A stretch of 64,000 nt of DNA from Phorcus lineatus (Eukaryota > Mollusca > Gastropoda > Trochida > Trochidae). Shown piece by piece: positions 34,825-47,630 of this stretch. Location: assembly GCA_921293015.1 (NCBI GenBank), contig OV121082.1:21183748-21247747 (forward strand). Reading direction: 5' to 3'. The position numbers and the translations under genes were made by a program. Under the pieces are notes generated by a model that ran no database searches, had not been told where the DNA came from, and was given only the letters and a program-made list of their open reading frames with translations. How positions within the stretch are numbered: the first letter of the stretch is position 1; every line of letters starts with the position of its first letter.

Positions 34825-37655
34825 TTCCTGAGAACAGGCAGATTCTTCAGATAGATCTGCAGCGGGCTGGAACGGCTATATAGGATTCCAATTCCATTTT
34901 GATACCTTGCCTATAAGACACCTTGGATCTGGAATGTTAGACTTTCATTAAGTCTTAGAAACAAATTGTGATGGAGAACGGACTACATTTAATTAACTTA
35001 TGGATCTTTCAGGAATGTTTATTTCCTTAGTCTTCAGGAAACGTAGATTTTATCTTCTAGATGACTAGTTTTAAGGACAGCATTTTAAGAGATTAAAAAT
35101 AATTTTGCAGGGGATGTTTGTTAGTCTATTACACTTTCTTTGCTGGAGGTGTTACAATTTCAGAATGTTTTTCTCCTGATGGTTTAGCTTATTAGGAACC
35201 TTTTAGTAACATTTCTTCAGATGTTCTGTGGAACAGAAAATTGGTTTCTGTTAATGCAATTGCTATTTTACGTTATAATCATATCCCTTCATTGCGGTTT
35301 TGAGATCATCTGGTAATATGTAACGCTTCTGTCCGAAACACTCAATTGATGAGTGCCAACACCCTTCATGGCTTGCTGAAGGGCCGGAATTATTCCTGGC
35401 ATTGGAAGTCGGTCATCCAGGAATATAAATTCTTGGAATATTCCTAGAACTGCAGGTTATCATAGAACAAAGACAACTGAAAGGATTTACGTGGCATCAA
35501 AAATGATAAGATTATAAGAGTTTTAGAGATAAGGAGATAAACATCCTCTTTTTGAAAATCTATGGCACATAATGGAATTATGATAGATGTAAGTTTAATT
35601 TAGAATTCAAATTCGTAGCCTATTCCTATGAGAATATTACTTTGGTTGTCACTAAAGGATAAGGTGCCCTTAGCGCTAAGTACAATTTGGACAAGGTCAG
35701 TAGGTAATATTTGTAGAAAAGTATACATATAATCCCACTTCTCTTGCCCCTGCCAATTTGGTAAGTACTACATCTACTTATAGTCCCCGTTGCTTACTTT
35801 AGATGTATACAAATTCTGTGCCAACGTTCCTCTTCTATATATATATAGATGTAAGACATAAGTAGGTAACTATGTATCATCATATACCTACCACAGAGGC
35901 TGGATCCGTGGAACTAGACTGGATAACGGTTATCTACGGAATAAAAAGAAGTCAAACTACCCTATTTTTGGTTCAGAGGTACCATTTTCTCTAATTTGCT
36001 ATGAAGTATGAAAAAATGAATAATCCAGGCAGACTAATTTTTAGCATAGGTATAATTACTTGAAATTTAAAGAAGTCTTGAGTTCAAATTAAAGAAAATT
36101 CATGATGTCTGAATTAAAGGACCTACCTTTGATTGGCAATGTAACCTGTCGTTTGAATCAAATTTAACAATTTGACAATTATAACAAAGAATTTTCACTG
36201 GAGCATATGTGTCATATAGACTGATTTCAATCTGTGTTCTGAGGAATTGAGTTTAGAAACATTGTTCATTGCTATCTCATGATATGATTTCGTGTTTCCT
36301 TCTCTCTGATTATACTAAAAAAACAAGGGCGGAGCTTGTCCACAGGGTTTCTTGAGGGGGTGACAGGCTCGTTACTACATGGATCTCCTAAAGGATACCA
36401 TAGTCATGCTGATGGGGTTGGACACAAGAAAAATGTAAAGAGAGGGGGGGGGAGGGGGTGGCCTAATGTTACACCCGCCTAAGTTTCTAAGTGTTTGATA
36501 TCCGCACCCCCTCTCTTTACTCTACAAAAAACATAGTCATTGGTAATCTAATTGGATAATAAATGTTTGATAGATTGCCATTTTGAATTCATTCAAAACC
36601 ATTTGTTTATATGATACAAATGATACTGACACATACCAAAGGACTGTTCATGGGAGTTACTGCCCTTTTTGTTTGTACTGAAGTCTCTTTGGGGAATATG
36701 TATTCCATGGAACAGGGTAGTTTTTGAATCACACCAACGTTTTGTCATATGAATTACCTGAGACAAAGCTGACATCTACACATCATTTATAAGTGGTGAA
36801 ATAATTTAATTTTTTCCTTACTATTTTGTTTTAATCACATAGAAGAGGTCATTTCTCGTGTAATGTGAAAGTACCTGAACAGAGAGTGGATACAGTGTAG
36901 ATAGCTTGAACCAACTAGTAAATACAGAAGCCGATTCCTGACATACCTTGAAGAATATTACCATTTTATCGTTCACGTGGAACTGGGAGGGGGGAGTAGA
37001 AGTTTTGGTAACCAGACTTAGATAAATGTGATGCGGGATATACACTTAGTCTAGTCTGAATTTTTTTATATGATGATCAAATATTTTTTGTTGTAAAATT
37101 GAATTGTTACATATGCATGTAAAGGGATAGTGTATATGATCAAGTTCTTTCAATTAGGATTGCTGGTATTTATGTGTTTAACCCCATATCAACATAGAAT
37201 TAAAGACATACTTAAATAAAGTCAATTTAGTCTGAGCTGTGTATTATTTTTACAGAGACTAAACAGCTGTCTGCATTATTCACTAGGTCTGAGGTAAGAG
37301 GTGGATCTTTATAGGAATAAATTTGACAGAGACCTAATAACTTCATGAGTAAAAGCATTTGCTGGCTTGTTAAGATAGGTGAATTTTGATAGGAATTAGC
37401 CTGTTTTATCATTGGAACCTTCTTTGAGAATCCATATCTGACGCAGATTCCATCAGATTGAGCTTGTCATTGATAAACATAATATCGTTACAGATATAAT
37501 TCATATTTTATTCTAGTCTACACTTTGATTTAATCAATTTGTAATAGGATATTTGAAACAATAAATTATGAACAAAAATTGATGTGTTTACGATGTTGCA
37601 TTGGTCAGTTTCAATAAATGTTGATATCAGAGAAATAACCATTGTAACAAACCAT
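34825..37655. other. AT-rich non-coding stretch
   Basis: No supported gene. Minus-strand frames at 36593-36775, 36821-37045 and 37227-37412 are short and have no recognisable domain. Confidence 0.45.
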
Positions 37656-37659
37656 TGAG

Positions 37660-38035
37660 TAAATACTCCATGTTACTACTTAACCAATGGGGTAAATACC
37701 CTCATGTAACTTTCACACCATCAGGATCATCCCCATGTTAATACCACCATTTAAAGGTAAATACCCCATATTAATTTCAAACCAATAGGATAAATACTCC
37801 ATCCAAAACCCCATCTAAATATCATACCTTTAAGATCAATAACCCATATAGATATCATACCTTTGAGATCAATACCAATACCCCATGTGAATATCATACC
37901 TTTGAGGTCAATACCCCTTGTGAATATCATACCTTTGAGGTCAATACTCCATGTAAATATACCTTTGAGGTCGATACTCCATATGAATCTTATACCTTTG
38001 AGATCATTACGCAATGTAAATATCATACTAATACC
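37660..38035. repeat. Minisatellite, ~30-bp unit
   Basis: Units of the form 'atacctttgaggtcaata' plus 'cccatgtgaatatc' repeat clearly from about 37825 to 38010, with degenerate units back to about 37660. Frames on both strands that repeat 'IDLKGMIF' or 'PLRSI' are by-products. Confidence 0.9.
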
Positions 38036-38045
38036 CGTTAGCAAG

Positions 38046-38680
38046 ACATTACTTTAGCTTGGCCCCACCATTCAAATGCCACCTATGGAAAAAGCATATT
38101 GCTTTCAAATAGTGTTTCCACGAAAGTTCAAAGCAGTGATAGTCTATTTTTGTAAGTAAAAGAGGAGAGTTTATTTCCAAGCAAATTCCTCCTATACACA
38201 ATGTATACAAGAATCTAGCTCCTCCTGCCCCATATAGCTTGGTAACCATGGTGATGGACCAATGCAGAAATCATCAGGTGGATTGTCAGGGAGGAAAGAT
38301 AGAGAGAAGCACCCCTCCTCTCCATATTTCTCCCCCGCTTTCATATCCCTATCCCCCCAAACTCTTTACTCTCATTTCTCAGTTGTGATGGTTCATCACT
38401 AAGAATGAAGCAGTGTCCATCAAAGAGACAGTTCTTTTGAGATTTTAAGGAAATAAAACTCTGTAAGGCTCTCTTAATTTTGTGCCATTGATATTCATGA
38501 AAAGACAATCAGGTTTCAAATGGACGTCTTTAATCATGTCTTGTCCGATTACTAAAAAATATATGTATTCAGCCATTTTCTTTTACCAATAAGAATAAAA
38601 CTTTTGTCTCTGTTTTCTTTATTGCCAACTTCTTGGATATTTCACCCATATATTATCTCCTCCAACAGTGCAATCACACT
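38046..38680. other. Non-coding stretch
   Basis: Nothing identifiable. Confidence 0.5.
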
Positions 38681-38826
38681 AGACCAAAATTTAGTCTATG
38701 TAAAATTTTAATAAATAGATGTTCCTTCATCCATAAATGTGTATTCAGTCAATCTAGACTTGCTGAATGTGGAACTAGACTGTATTAAAGACTCCCTTAT
38801 ATACACAGTCATGAAGCAGAACTACC
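38681..38826 (+). repeat. Dispersed family A, copy (+)
   Basis: Has 'agaccaaaatttagtctatg', 'ttccttcatccataa', 'aatctagacttgctgaatgt', 'gactgtattaaagactccct' and 'cagtcatgaagcagaactac'. Closely similar to 34406-34580 but with an internal deletion. Confidence 0.8.
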
Positions 38827-39022
38827 ATCACTCCTTCTCCTACCGTTTCTTTCAAAGGTGCTCGTCTTTGCAATAGTTTTACTTGTAAGAAGAAGCCAAT
38901 TCCAGTATAATTCAATGTTTCTTTTATAATTTTGTTAACATTTTGAATTAAGACCATTCAGAGTGTCCCAATTAGCAGGAATCACGAATATCGGTAATAA
39001 AAGAATAAATAAAGATTGATCA

Positions 39023-39125
39023 AGGGGAGATGGGCAAGTTGGTAAGCTGCTGGTACAGTCAGTGCTGGCAGTATTTCCTGACTTGGAGGGTGCGGGTTTG
39101 AATCCCATGAGGAATTCTATCCAAA
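39023..39125 (+). mobile_element. tRNA-derived SINE-like element (+)
   Basis: An A-box-like tgggcaagttgg (39031-39042) and a near-consensus B-box gggtttgaatccc (39094-39106) are spaced 63 bp, as in tRNA genes. The downstream body 'aaaaaagtataagaattgta' matches the minus-strand copy at 6185-6290. It is probably transcribed by Pol III when young and mobilised by a LINE. No terminal duplication was identified. Confidence 0.75.
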
Positions 39126-40396
39126 AAAGTATAAGAATTGTATTATTGAACATAGTGTGATCCTGAATATAACATTTTTTAAGATTGATGAAGGTTATCC
39201 AATTTATGCCATTATTCAGTGGTGGATCCAAGGGATGGAACGGGTTCCCTTCTTTCGGAAAACAGTTATATGTATTCAATGTAAGAAAAGAAACCGCCAA
39301 AATTTGTTTTAATGGTGACATGCACTACACCCATATTTCATGGAAAGGTCCCCCTTATTTTCAAATTTCCACAATTCTTTCAGTTATTCCTGGACCCACA
39401 GGTAAAACGTAAAGATTTTTTCAATGATAACCTCATTGTATCATCAAGTCAAGTGTTTTTATTAAGGTTATCAGGTAAACAACAAATTCATTTGATGATT
39501 CATAATAATTTTTCTCAAATTTTGCAAAGCCATTTATCTTTGTTTGAAATATTATTTTTGGACCTAAAGGTTAACAGAGTTTTCTTAGAGGAAAACACAT
39601 CTGAATTCAAGAGAAATGTGACAGCTCAGTAAGCTATATTGTGGCACGTACATAATTGTTGAAACTAATCTACAGATATTTGTCTGCAGGTAAAACAGTT
39701 TTGGTATTGTACTCACTGATATTGTCTTGCTTGAATCAGAAATATTGAGTAACAGAGAATTGTGAATACTCAGTGCAAATGTTTTTTATATGTTTACACA
39801 TAAAAATACATGCCATTTAGAACATGAACAAACACAACATTGTTACATCTAGAATCATACCATCTTCACAAGTACAAATTCTTGTGGTTTTTTTCTGTCA
39901 GGTCTGAACCAACTCAACTTTGTCTTGGTATTTCTTCAAAAAATGTCTTTGACAGTTTCCATGATTCTTACAAATTCCATAAGAATTGTGTATGAGATGT
40001 TAAATAGAATTTAGGAGGATATTTTAGTATGGTTAACATAATTATATACGTAGATATATGTATGTAACAGGACAAGCAAGCTATAATTCAAATAAAATTC
40101 TTAATCATTAACGAGAAGGATTACTAGAATGGAGGATCACTTTTTTGTAACTTAACATAATATTGAGTTTGAGTACACAAATATGTATATAATTTTTTTA
40201 AATTCTTTTTTTTTTATAATTTCTTTGAAAATAGTCAATGGTTATACCAAAGTGGTGATTCCAAAACATTCCAGTGCAATCAAAGATGAATGAAATACAA
40301 AGAATTAATGGTATCGCTTGAGATAGTCTAGTATTAACACATTCTCTCTCGTTGTTTCCATAAAAAAACATTCTCAAGATTCAAAATGTAAATTTA
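39126..40396. other. AT-rich non-coding stretch
   Basis: No supported gene. Overlapping frames at 39185-39632 have no splice or domain support. Confidence 0.45.
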
Positions 40397-40578
40397 CAAT
40401 TTTGGTAAATCTTTATTGTTTTGCGAAACTTATGTTTGATATTGAATATCAAACAAACTTATGTTTGATATTTAATATCAAACATACTTATTTTATATAT
40501 TGAATATCAAACATGCTTATTCTTGATATTCAATATCAAATATAAGTTTCACAAAACCATAAAGATTTACCAAAATTG
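40397..40578. mobile_element. Palindromic element with internal self-complementary repeats
   Basis: Outer arms 40397-40450 and 40525-40578 are inverted complements with about three mismatches in 54 bp (start caattttggtaaatctttat). Inside are four units of about 29 bp, each holding the small palindrome gatattgaatatc. This gives both a long hairpin and a ladder of short ones. Confidence 0.85.
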
Positions 40579-42454
40579 ATTCCAGACATGTTATAGACCA
40601 AATGGAACATTAATCAGGACATTTCCAACCACTTTGAGTGCCCACAGGCATACCAACGTAGGGCGGGGCTGCTGAGCATGTAATAAAGACAGAGACCCCC
40701 GTATTTTGCTGACGCAAGTTTTGCGAAGGGTGAAATTTTCTCCTGTAGTGAGGTGAATCTTTTTCCAGCTCTTCCTCCTCGCTGGGTATGATTGACAGCT
40801 GGGTTTTACGTAAACTCCACACAGTGTGTACAAGAGAGATAAGATCCAAGATAAGCTCCTAACAGTGCATGACGCTGCAAGGAGTGGCAGATATGCTAAT
40901 TAGTTAAATTATCACTGACGAGGTGTGTGTAATGGGAATAAAGGGGCAACTTATGTAATGGCTAAAAAGGAAAGATGGTGTTGTCAGGGCTTAGCTAACT
41001 TTTATGTCATGAACTTTAAACTTTTTACCTTTCATTTGAGAATCTCAGAAGAAGAAATAAAAGGCTAAAGTAAATAATTTGTTTAAAGGATAAACCAAGC
41101 TTAAGTTTATTTGATACTAGCCCTCAAGAAGATTAAAAACTCTTGACCAATTAAGTCCATGCGGTTGAAATTTGGCGTGTGCTTGATGCCATTATAACCT
41201 GAAAGGACACTGCTATCAAGGTTCTTTTTGTTGAATCAAAATTCAAGTGGTCATTTTTGTTTGCACAAGTATGTCATTACTATTACATTATTATAACATT
41301 ACCCAGTTAAAAAATGTTACTAAGGGTAACAGTTTGTTTGATTAAGATTTTACTACTAGATAACGCATACTCGATCAAATAAAACAAGAATGAGAAGTGG
41401 GTCCATTCATCGGCACTACGATTTTAATAAAGGCTTGCTATGGCATTACAAAGCATTGTTGATTAGTCTTATCTTCGTAATGTGTGGATATTCTATCCTA
41501 TAGCTTATTTTAATGATGATATAAAATAAGTAAAAGTAAAGCGCCTTTTTTTCATGTCATATCAAAACAACATGGCAACACCCCAATATATATTTTTTTA
41601 ATTCAAATTTTTATTTACAAAATTTATACATGCAGGTATAAATCACACATTATATTTACATGAATAAAAAATGACATGATGACCAGAATTTATAGATTTA
41701 TCTATTTATGGAACTTTGCTCATTTATTACCAACATAATGAAGTAATGCCTTTTGATATTTTCAGATTTCTGAAAATTTTATGTGATTTTTTCCATGGGA
41801 ACAAGTTCATTTTGACCTTTTGATATTTTCAGTCTGTTACAGAATTTATCATTATAAAACCCTTTCCTCCCAAAGAAAATAGTAACAAAAACCTTTTATT
41901 GTTTGAAATTTTGTGTAAAGAAGTGAAAAAGTTGAATCATCTATTCAGTGAAAACGTTTAAGAGTATGATTAAACATACATTTGAGATTTCTTAATTACA
42001 GATCAAGTTACGCCTAGAAATAACTGAACTACTTTTATGAATAATTATGTAATGGATAATTTGTAAGTTTTATGATAAGCAAAAAGTATATGACACAAAT
42101 TAGTAATGAACAAACTACACTGTGTAAAAATAATGTCATATTTTTGTCAATAAATATGAAAAAATTGCAATTTAGAGCAAATTGTTGCTATTTAGCGCCA
42201 CTTGGGTAATATTTAAGCCATAAGGATAATTTGATGTGTTTCAGGTAAATTTATGCTTATATTTATGTATTTTATATTTTATATTTATGTATTTTATATC
42301 ACTCACATCCATCATAATCATGTACACTGAGAGAAGATTATGACACATACGAATATTTCCATATTTCTGACAAAGAAATGAAGGACTGACAGTTCTAAGT
42401 TGGACATTGTACTCATTGTGGTTGTTGACTAGGTTCTTTGGTGTGGTAGTTAGT
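40579..42454. other. AT-rich non-coding stretch
   Basis: No supported gene. Two overlapping minus frames at 40591-40849 sit in a slightly GC-richer block (40610-40860) but show no recognisable domain. A small duplication 'atatttatgtattttatat' lies near 42258-42298. Confidence 0.45.
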
Positions 42455-42680
42455 TATACAAGTGACAAAATTGAGGTAAAACTTTGATATTTCGTAAAAA
42501 TAACTGAATATTTTTGTGACTGATCAATATTTCTGACCAAAATTGAGATAAAACTTTGATATCATGTGAAAATTTCCATGTCCTTTATGACAAAAGGGCT
42601 TAGTTTGTATTTGGTAAACTATGACATTGTCCTATGGTTTTACTAATAGATGTTTTTACAAGTGACAAAATGTAAGGTAA
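42455..42680. repeat. Degenerate direct repeat
   Basis: 'acaagtgacaaaattgaggt' followed by 'aaaactttgatat' near 42459 recurs in diverged form near 42535 and 42657. Confidence 0.5.
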
Positions 42681-42869
42681 AATTCATCATAATGTTAGAA
42701 ATGTTTGTGCTTTGTAATATTTTTGTCATGTTAGACACTTGTGAACACTTCTGGGACTGTTGAGCCAATGGGGTGAATATTATTTCTTCTCTGATGATAA
42801 CATGTTTGATTACCGGTATATTCTTCCTTCATGGTCAGATCAATTATAACTATAGTTCAGCAACAATGG

Positions 42870-42960
42870 ACACGGCTCACTAGATGGATGGATGACCTGC
42901 CTACTTGCTGGGTAATTTGAAAGTATAGAGTTTGAATCCTTGACCCATTTTAGCGACATA
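42870..42960 (+). mobile_element. Possible tRNA-derived SINE fragment
   Basis: An A-box-like 'ggctcactagatgg' (42874) and a B-box-like 'agagtttgaatcct' (42927) are about 54 bp apart. This is a weaker match to the tRNA pattern than 39023 and lacks the shared body. Confidence 0.4.
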
Positions 42961-43031
42961 AGTTGAAAGAGTGATGTGTATATAAAAGGACAATTATTAT
43001 TACTATTATATTTACTATTTCTGTATTGCAG

Positions 43032-43150
43032 GTTGCTTGTAACCAGGGGACGAGTGCAGGGGGTGGGGTCCTCGGGCCCGCCAGGTTCCACCTTCATCCA
43101 CGCACTCTGTATTGGCGCTGCTGCATATGTAACTACATCTTCCTCATCAG
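43032..43150 (+). CDS. Candidate internal exon, strand uncertain
   Basis: A 119-bp GC-rich island in AT-rich DNA is bounded by tttctgtattgcag and by CAG|GTAAAT, both good plus-strand splice sites. Two plus frames are open; the one from 43033 reads LLVTRGRVQGVGSSGPP and on to a Thr/Ser-rich end. The minus strand is also open over the same DNA, with an acidic protein-like reading that starts after 'aattacag'. The minus donor is weaker. I recognise no domain in either direction. Joined to the exon at 48505, the best plus frame would stop at once, so it could only be untranslated leader or another gene. Confidence 0.3.
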
Positions 43151-43205
43151 GTAAATACACCTGTAATTAATACCTGGCAGAGGTATAATATATAGAAGTT
43201 ATTAT

Positions 43206-43520
43206 ATGAGTGTCCATGACATACTTTATTTTAGACAAGAGTGCCTAAATATAGTTTTCCTAGCAAGAGCAAGGGATATACTTATATGTTGTGTCGTGAT
43301 TACTGAAGTCACAAAATCAAAAAAATTATCAAAATCAACCTCCAAGCATAGGCAGATTAAACGCCGTCATCATCAAATTTTGAACGCAACATCATAGTCG
43401 AACTGTGACGTCAAAGCATTGTTTATGACATCAAAATCATAAAGTGATATTTTCCCTAAGGCAACGTATGAAAAATATGAACCCCAATATGATTGCCCTC
43501 GTAGATAAGAAAAAGAAATC
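43206..43520 (+). repeat. Dispersed repeat, copy 2 (partner at 7240-7490)
   Basis: Same ordered blocks as copy 1: 'aattatcaaaatcaacctcc', 'aagcataggcag', 'gcattgtttatgac' and 'gtatgaaaaatatgaacccc'. Confidence 0.8.
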
Positions 43521-45429
43521 TCATAAGATAATACATCTTGAAACAATATATATCATAGACCTTTTCATTGATTTTATCATTTCCATACCCATACATCCTT
43601 CTTGCTTTTACCCTTTAAATTTTGATAAGCACCTAATTTCTAGTGAAAATTAATTATTTTTCAATGAGATATAATAATATTTAAAATGTACAGTTGATAT
43701 AATTAAATAAGAAACTGGATTATCCTCACCACAATATGACTTTTAAGACAATTCAATGACATTTTCATTACCATTATTTCATTTTTTGGTCAACACAAAA
43801 GTCTTGTCTTTCCCAGAAATAGCTCTACAATTAATGTCAATTATCCAATTACAATATTCTCTAATACCTCTTCTTGTTGGATATGAGTTATTTTCTCACT
43901 AACACCCACTCCATAATTTTACGTCTGATGTTAGAAAAACATAATTTTTTGAATAGCAACTTCTTTTTTGTAAAAAATCATCAGATTTTAAAGAATGAAC
44001 ATTCATTAAGAAGAATGATGGAGAAAAATTGTGCTTAAAATTCCATGTCTTTTCACAATAAAGAATTGATATATCTATCTTGTGTATTTAATTGTGGAGA
44101 AAAAAATTATCCGTGATTCTTTTTGTTATAAAATTGTTAATGATAAAATTCTATCTGATACTCATGTTACTTTAGTTCATCTTTAATAAATAGTTTTAAA
44201 TGAACATATTCAATTTATTCAGGAAGACAACTTGATATTGAGTTCCTGCTAGATATTTGTTTGCATTTTGCAATTTCATTCCCATATAGTTTGTAAACAA
44301 CAGGCTTTCAAAAATTAATAACGTTTTTTAAATGGTTTGGAGGAGCTTGTTTATTACGTTCATAACCTTGACTTAAATAGGCTTCTGTTTGCCTATTTAT
44401 CTCTTTGGTCCGACCCGACCCGACCTGTGACCTTTGACCTTACACACCTCCACCTGTGGAAAGTTGTCTCATCATGAGCAACAAGGATGCTTCAAACCTA
44501 TGAGGTTCCTAACCTGTGGACTTGCATGTCGCCTTTTCAAATTCAAATTGTATTTTATATTTTGCCACAATAACTTTTTCTTTTAACATTCATCTGAAAG
44601 TATTTTCATGAAATGTTAATTAACTGCATTCAATTTTCTTTTTTGATAAAAGTTTTTTTTTTTACTTTTAGTAAAAGCTACATGATTCTGAACTGTAAGG
44701 GCATCCATTGACAGCCTCCAGTGGCAATCCTTAGACCTGTTTTTCTCGTAATGGGAAGGGGTTTTGTTATTGTGTATGAAAAAGTCACAATTTGACATTA
44801 ACTGATAAGTACTATGAAAATAATAAATTTCAAAAGAAATAATAATGTAATGTATGAAAATAGACAAAATAAATACTTGTAAGTAACATCCCAAAAAATT
44901 CCTCCTCTATTTAAAATGTAATTTTTATAATATAATTTTTACGTCAGTCACTGTTTCTAAGTTAAATCTATTAGGATTGTACAGTTTGTAATTAAAACTC
45001 GCTTACAAGGGTTTGTTAATGAACCCTTAACACAATGACGTAAACAAGAAAATAAGATAATTATAGGAAAATAATTCTATTGAGAATGAAGTTTTAACAT
45101 GTAATTTTTATTATGAGAAAAATAAATTGATAAGAGAATCATATATTCTCTGCTGGCTTTAAACTAAAGCTTATAGAATCAGAAGCTTTTAGATACTTCA
45201 TTACTAGTAGTTAAAATAGATATGCACTTTAAGATCACTTTGACAAAAAAAAGAAGTTTGTATTCCTTAAACTAGATTTATTCTAGAAACTGCCAAGATA
45301 AAATTTACAAACCCATATTTTTAGATTTAAAACAGATATTTAAATTCAACTGATAATTTGGAAGATGTATTTTTAACACTATAGCTTTTGAAATATGCAG
45401 AAATATATGCAGGTGTAGCCTGTCTCAAG
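43521..45429. other. AT-rich non-coding stretch
   Basis: No supported gene. It contains the DR1 motif at 44428-44440. Confidence 0.5.
44428..44440 (-). promoter_or_regulatory. Perfect DR1 nuclear-receptor half-site pair
   Basis: tgacctttgacct is, on the minus strand, AGGTCA-A-AGGTCA. This is the consensus DR1 bound by HNF4, RXR heterodimers and COUP-TF type receptors. It lies in a short GC-richer island (44399-44460) about 4 kb upstream of the large coding exon. Function is inferred. Confidence 0.5.
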
Positions 45430-45590
45430 ACTTTAGTCCTGCTTCTTTACTGTGTGTATAATAGGAGCCTATCATTCTAGGTCCTATTTCAGCAAGTCTA
45501 CATTTGACTGCATATAAGCTTAATAAAAGAATATCATAGATCAAGAAAAAGTAATACTCAAAAACAATCAGACTAAATTTGACTCTATCG
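45430..45590 (-). repeat. Dispersed family A, copy (-)
   Basis: Plus-strand text reads 'agtcctgcttctttactgtg', 'ataggagcctatcattctag', 'tttcagcaagtctacatttg' and ends near 'cagactaaatttgactct'. It is the inverse of the family order. Confidence 0.75.
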
Positions 45591-47124
45591 GAACTTGCTC
45601 CAGTGTTGAAATCAGTTCTTTTTTTTGTTATGTAGTATATATTTTATAATTTCTCAGGCAGAGAGCTAAAGATTGAGGCACTCTCTGATTTTTATGACAT
45701 ATTGTTAGCCTTTTATATGATTCTAAATGCCATATATGATAATATTTATTTTTTCGCATTTTTACCTTCAAATTCTTCGAATACTTGTTTTCAATGATAG
45801 TCTAGAAAAATTACATATAGTCACAAAAAGCTGAAATCACGACTTATTGTAATGAATACTAGTCACATGACATAAACAGTTTAAATCATTACCGCCCTTC
45901 TGATTAATCTAGAAAAGATTCCAAAATCATGTCTAACTATTTGACCTGCATCATTGTCCGGTTTTCAATCTTAAAAGCAATTTTTTACCTCCCCATTTTT
46001 GCTTCACAAAACCAATTCACTTTTTGACGATATTTTTAAGAAATGGTCGACACTTCTCAATCAATCGAATCCAACGGCACTTCTCTGTCAATTGACTCCA
46101 ACAACTGGCGGAGTGTCCCTTTAAGATCGAGCCATACTCTGTCAACAAAAAGCTCATTAACTGTCTGTAGCCTGCAACCTTTGTCAGAAAATATCAAAAC
46201 TGGGAAGCCAAGGGGATATAACATTGCTGTTTTGAGATAAATATGATACTTGACAGGGGTCATTAGTTCTGTTATGAATCAATCTGCAAATACTCTGAAA
46301 GTTATTTCTGTTTCAGATCTATTTACTTGGAAAATAATTACTGTTTGCAGGTAGCTGTGTGGAGCAATGTCCATGACAATTTTTTTGAAAATTTAACATT
46401 TGAATTGTTTTATGCCATTGTTTTAGATTCATGTTTTTTGGTTTTTTTTAGATAATTCAAGATTGTTTGTAAAATTGTATGTTTTGACGAAATTTTAACT
46501 TTTATCACTTTATTTGGAAATTGGTTACTATGTTGTTAACAACATTGTTCAAATAAAACTTTAAAAAAAAAGCTCCAAAAAAGAAATTACCATTTTATAA
46601 AAAGAGCAACTTATCAGATCTTATGGAAATTTGAATAATCCTGAATTATTGTCTTGGGTTAAATTCACTTAAAACATCTCAAATAATTTATGCACAGCCC
46701 TTTTAAATCAATCTTTCAAATGCATTTTGAAGCAAATATTTATTAACTCTAAACAAAATGCTATTAAACTTTTTTTATTAAAAAATTATCTTATCAATAA
46801 TGAACTTATTAAAACAAGTCTTTCATTTCATTAATTTCACTTATAGCTCTCAAAAATTCAAAGATATGATTTTCTATTTAAAAAATAAAATAAATTATTG
46901 AATTAGAATTAAATTATAAGCATCATAAGTTGCAGCTATCAGCCTCTTCATTAATCATTTACAAACATTTTAAGAGCAAGCAGTATAAACTCAAACCATT
47001 TCAAATTCTTTTCCAAAACTTTAAAACTTTCCCCCTTTAAATAGTTTGATTGGCAAAAGTTTGAACACTTTGAATATCTTATCGACTGACCCCCTGACCC
47101 CTGATATGTTCGCTACGGTCTCAA
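45591..47124. other. AT-rich non-coding stretch
   Basis: No gene called. At 46057-46215 both strands are open. On the minus strand an AG after a pyrimidine-rich stretch (ccccttggcttcccag) precedes a 47-codon frame, but 'aagggacactccgcc' inside it looks like dispersed-repeat text, so it is left as unsupported. Confidence 0.4.
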
Positions 47125-47375
47125 TACCTGACTAATACATCGTTATCTTACCTGTAGACGAGGGTTCGGCCAGGTATGACTCTTTCAGGTATTCTCTTAT
47201 TTCTTTGCAATGTACTCTATTAGAAAAAGCTTATTGTACCTGGTCAGGTAAAATAGCACTCCCCCTCATTTCACCATTGTGATATCCCCAGGCAGGTGTA
47301 AATAGGGGTAGTTACACCTGTGTCAGCTTTTACCTGTGTTGATGAACATATTATTATCATGGATTGGTACAGGTA
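47125..47375. promoter_or_regulatory. Cluster of ten CAGGTA/CAGGTG E2-box sites
   Basis: CAGGTR or its complement occurs at 47125, 47149, 47171, 47186, 47237, 47245, 47293, 47315, 47331 and 47370. Eight are CAGGTA and two are CAGGTG. Chance would give well under one such site in 251 bp. ZEB- and Snail-type zinc fingers and some bHLH factors bind this sequence. The block lies 1.2 kb upstream of the large exon, so an enhancer or intronic silencer is plausible but unproven. Confidence 0.5.
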
Positions 47376-47598
47376 CTGTTGATTATCACATCCATTGTAT
47401 TTTTATCATTATTAACGGGATATATGAAATAAAAAGGATTGCTCATAAGGGAAAGGTGCTTAAGCAAAATATGATAGTAAATGAATATATGATAATTTTA
47501 TGATAGGTAATAGGCGTAAAACAAATCCACATCAGATGATTATGACAGATAGCTTGTACATTTCATCCACATGTCATATTTATCTATGTGACTTTATG

Positions 47599-47630
<32 letters not shown>

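Noticed and set aside
37751..38057. Repeating frames on both strands (IDLKGMIF / PLRSI)
   Set aside because: They follow the ~30-bp minisatellite unit and carry no independent coding evidence.
46057..46263. Minus-strand frame after a pyrimidine-rich AG
   Set aside because: Contains 'aagggacactccgcc', which looks like dispersed-repeat text. The opposite strand is open too, and no partner exon is visible.
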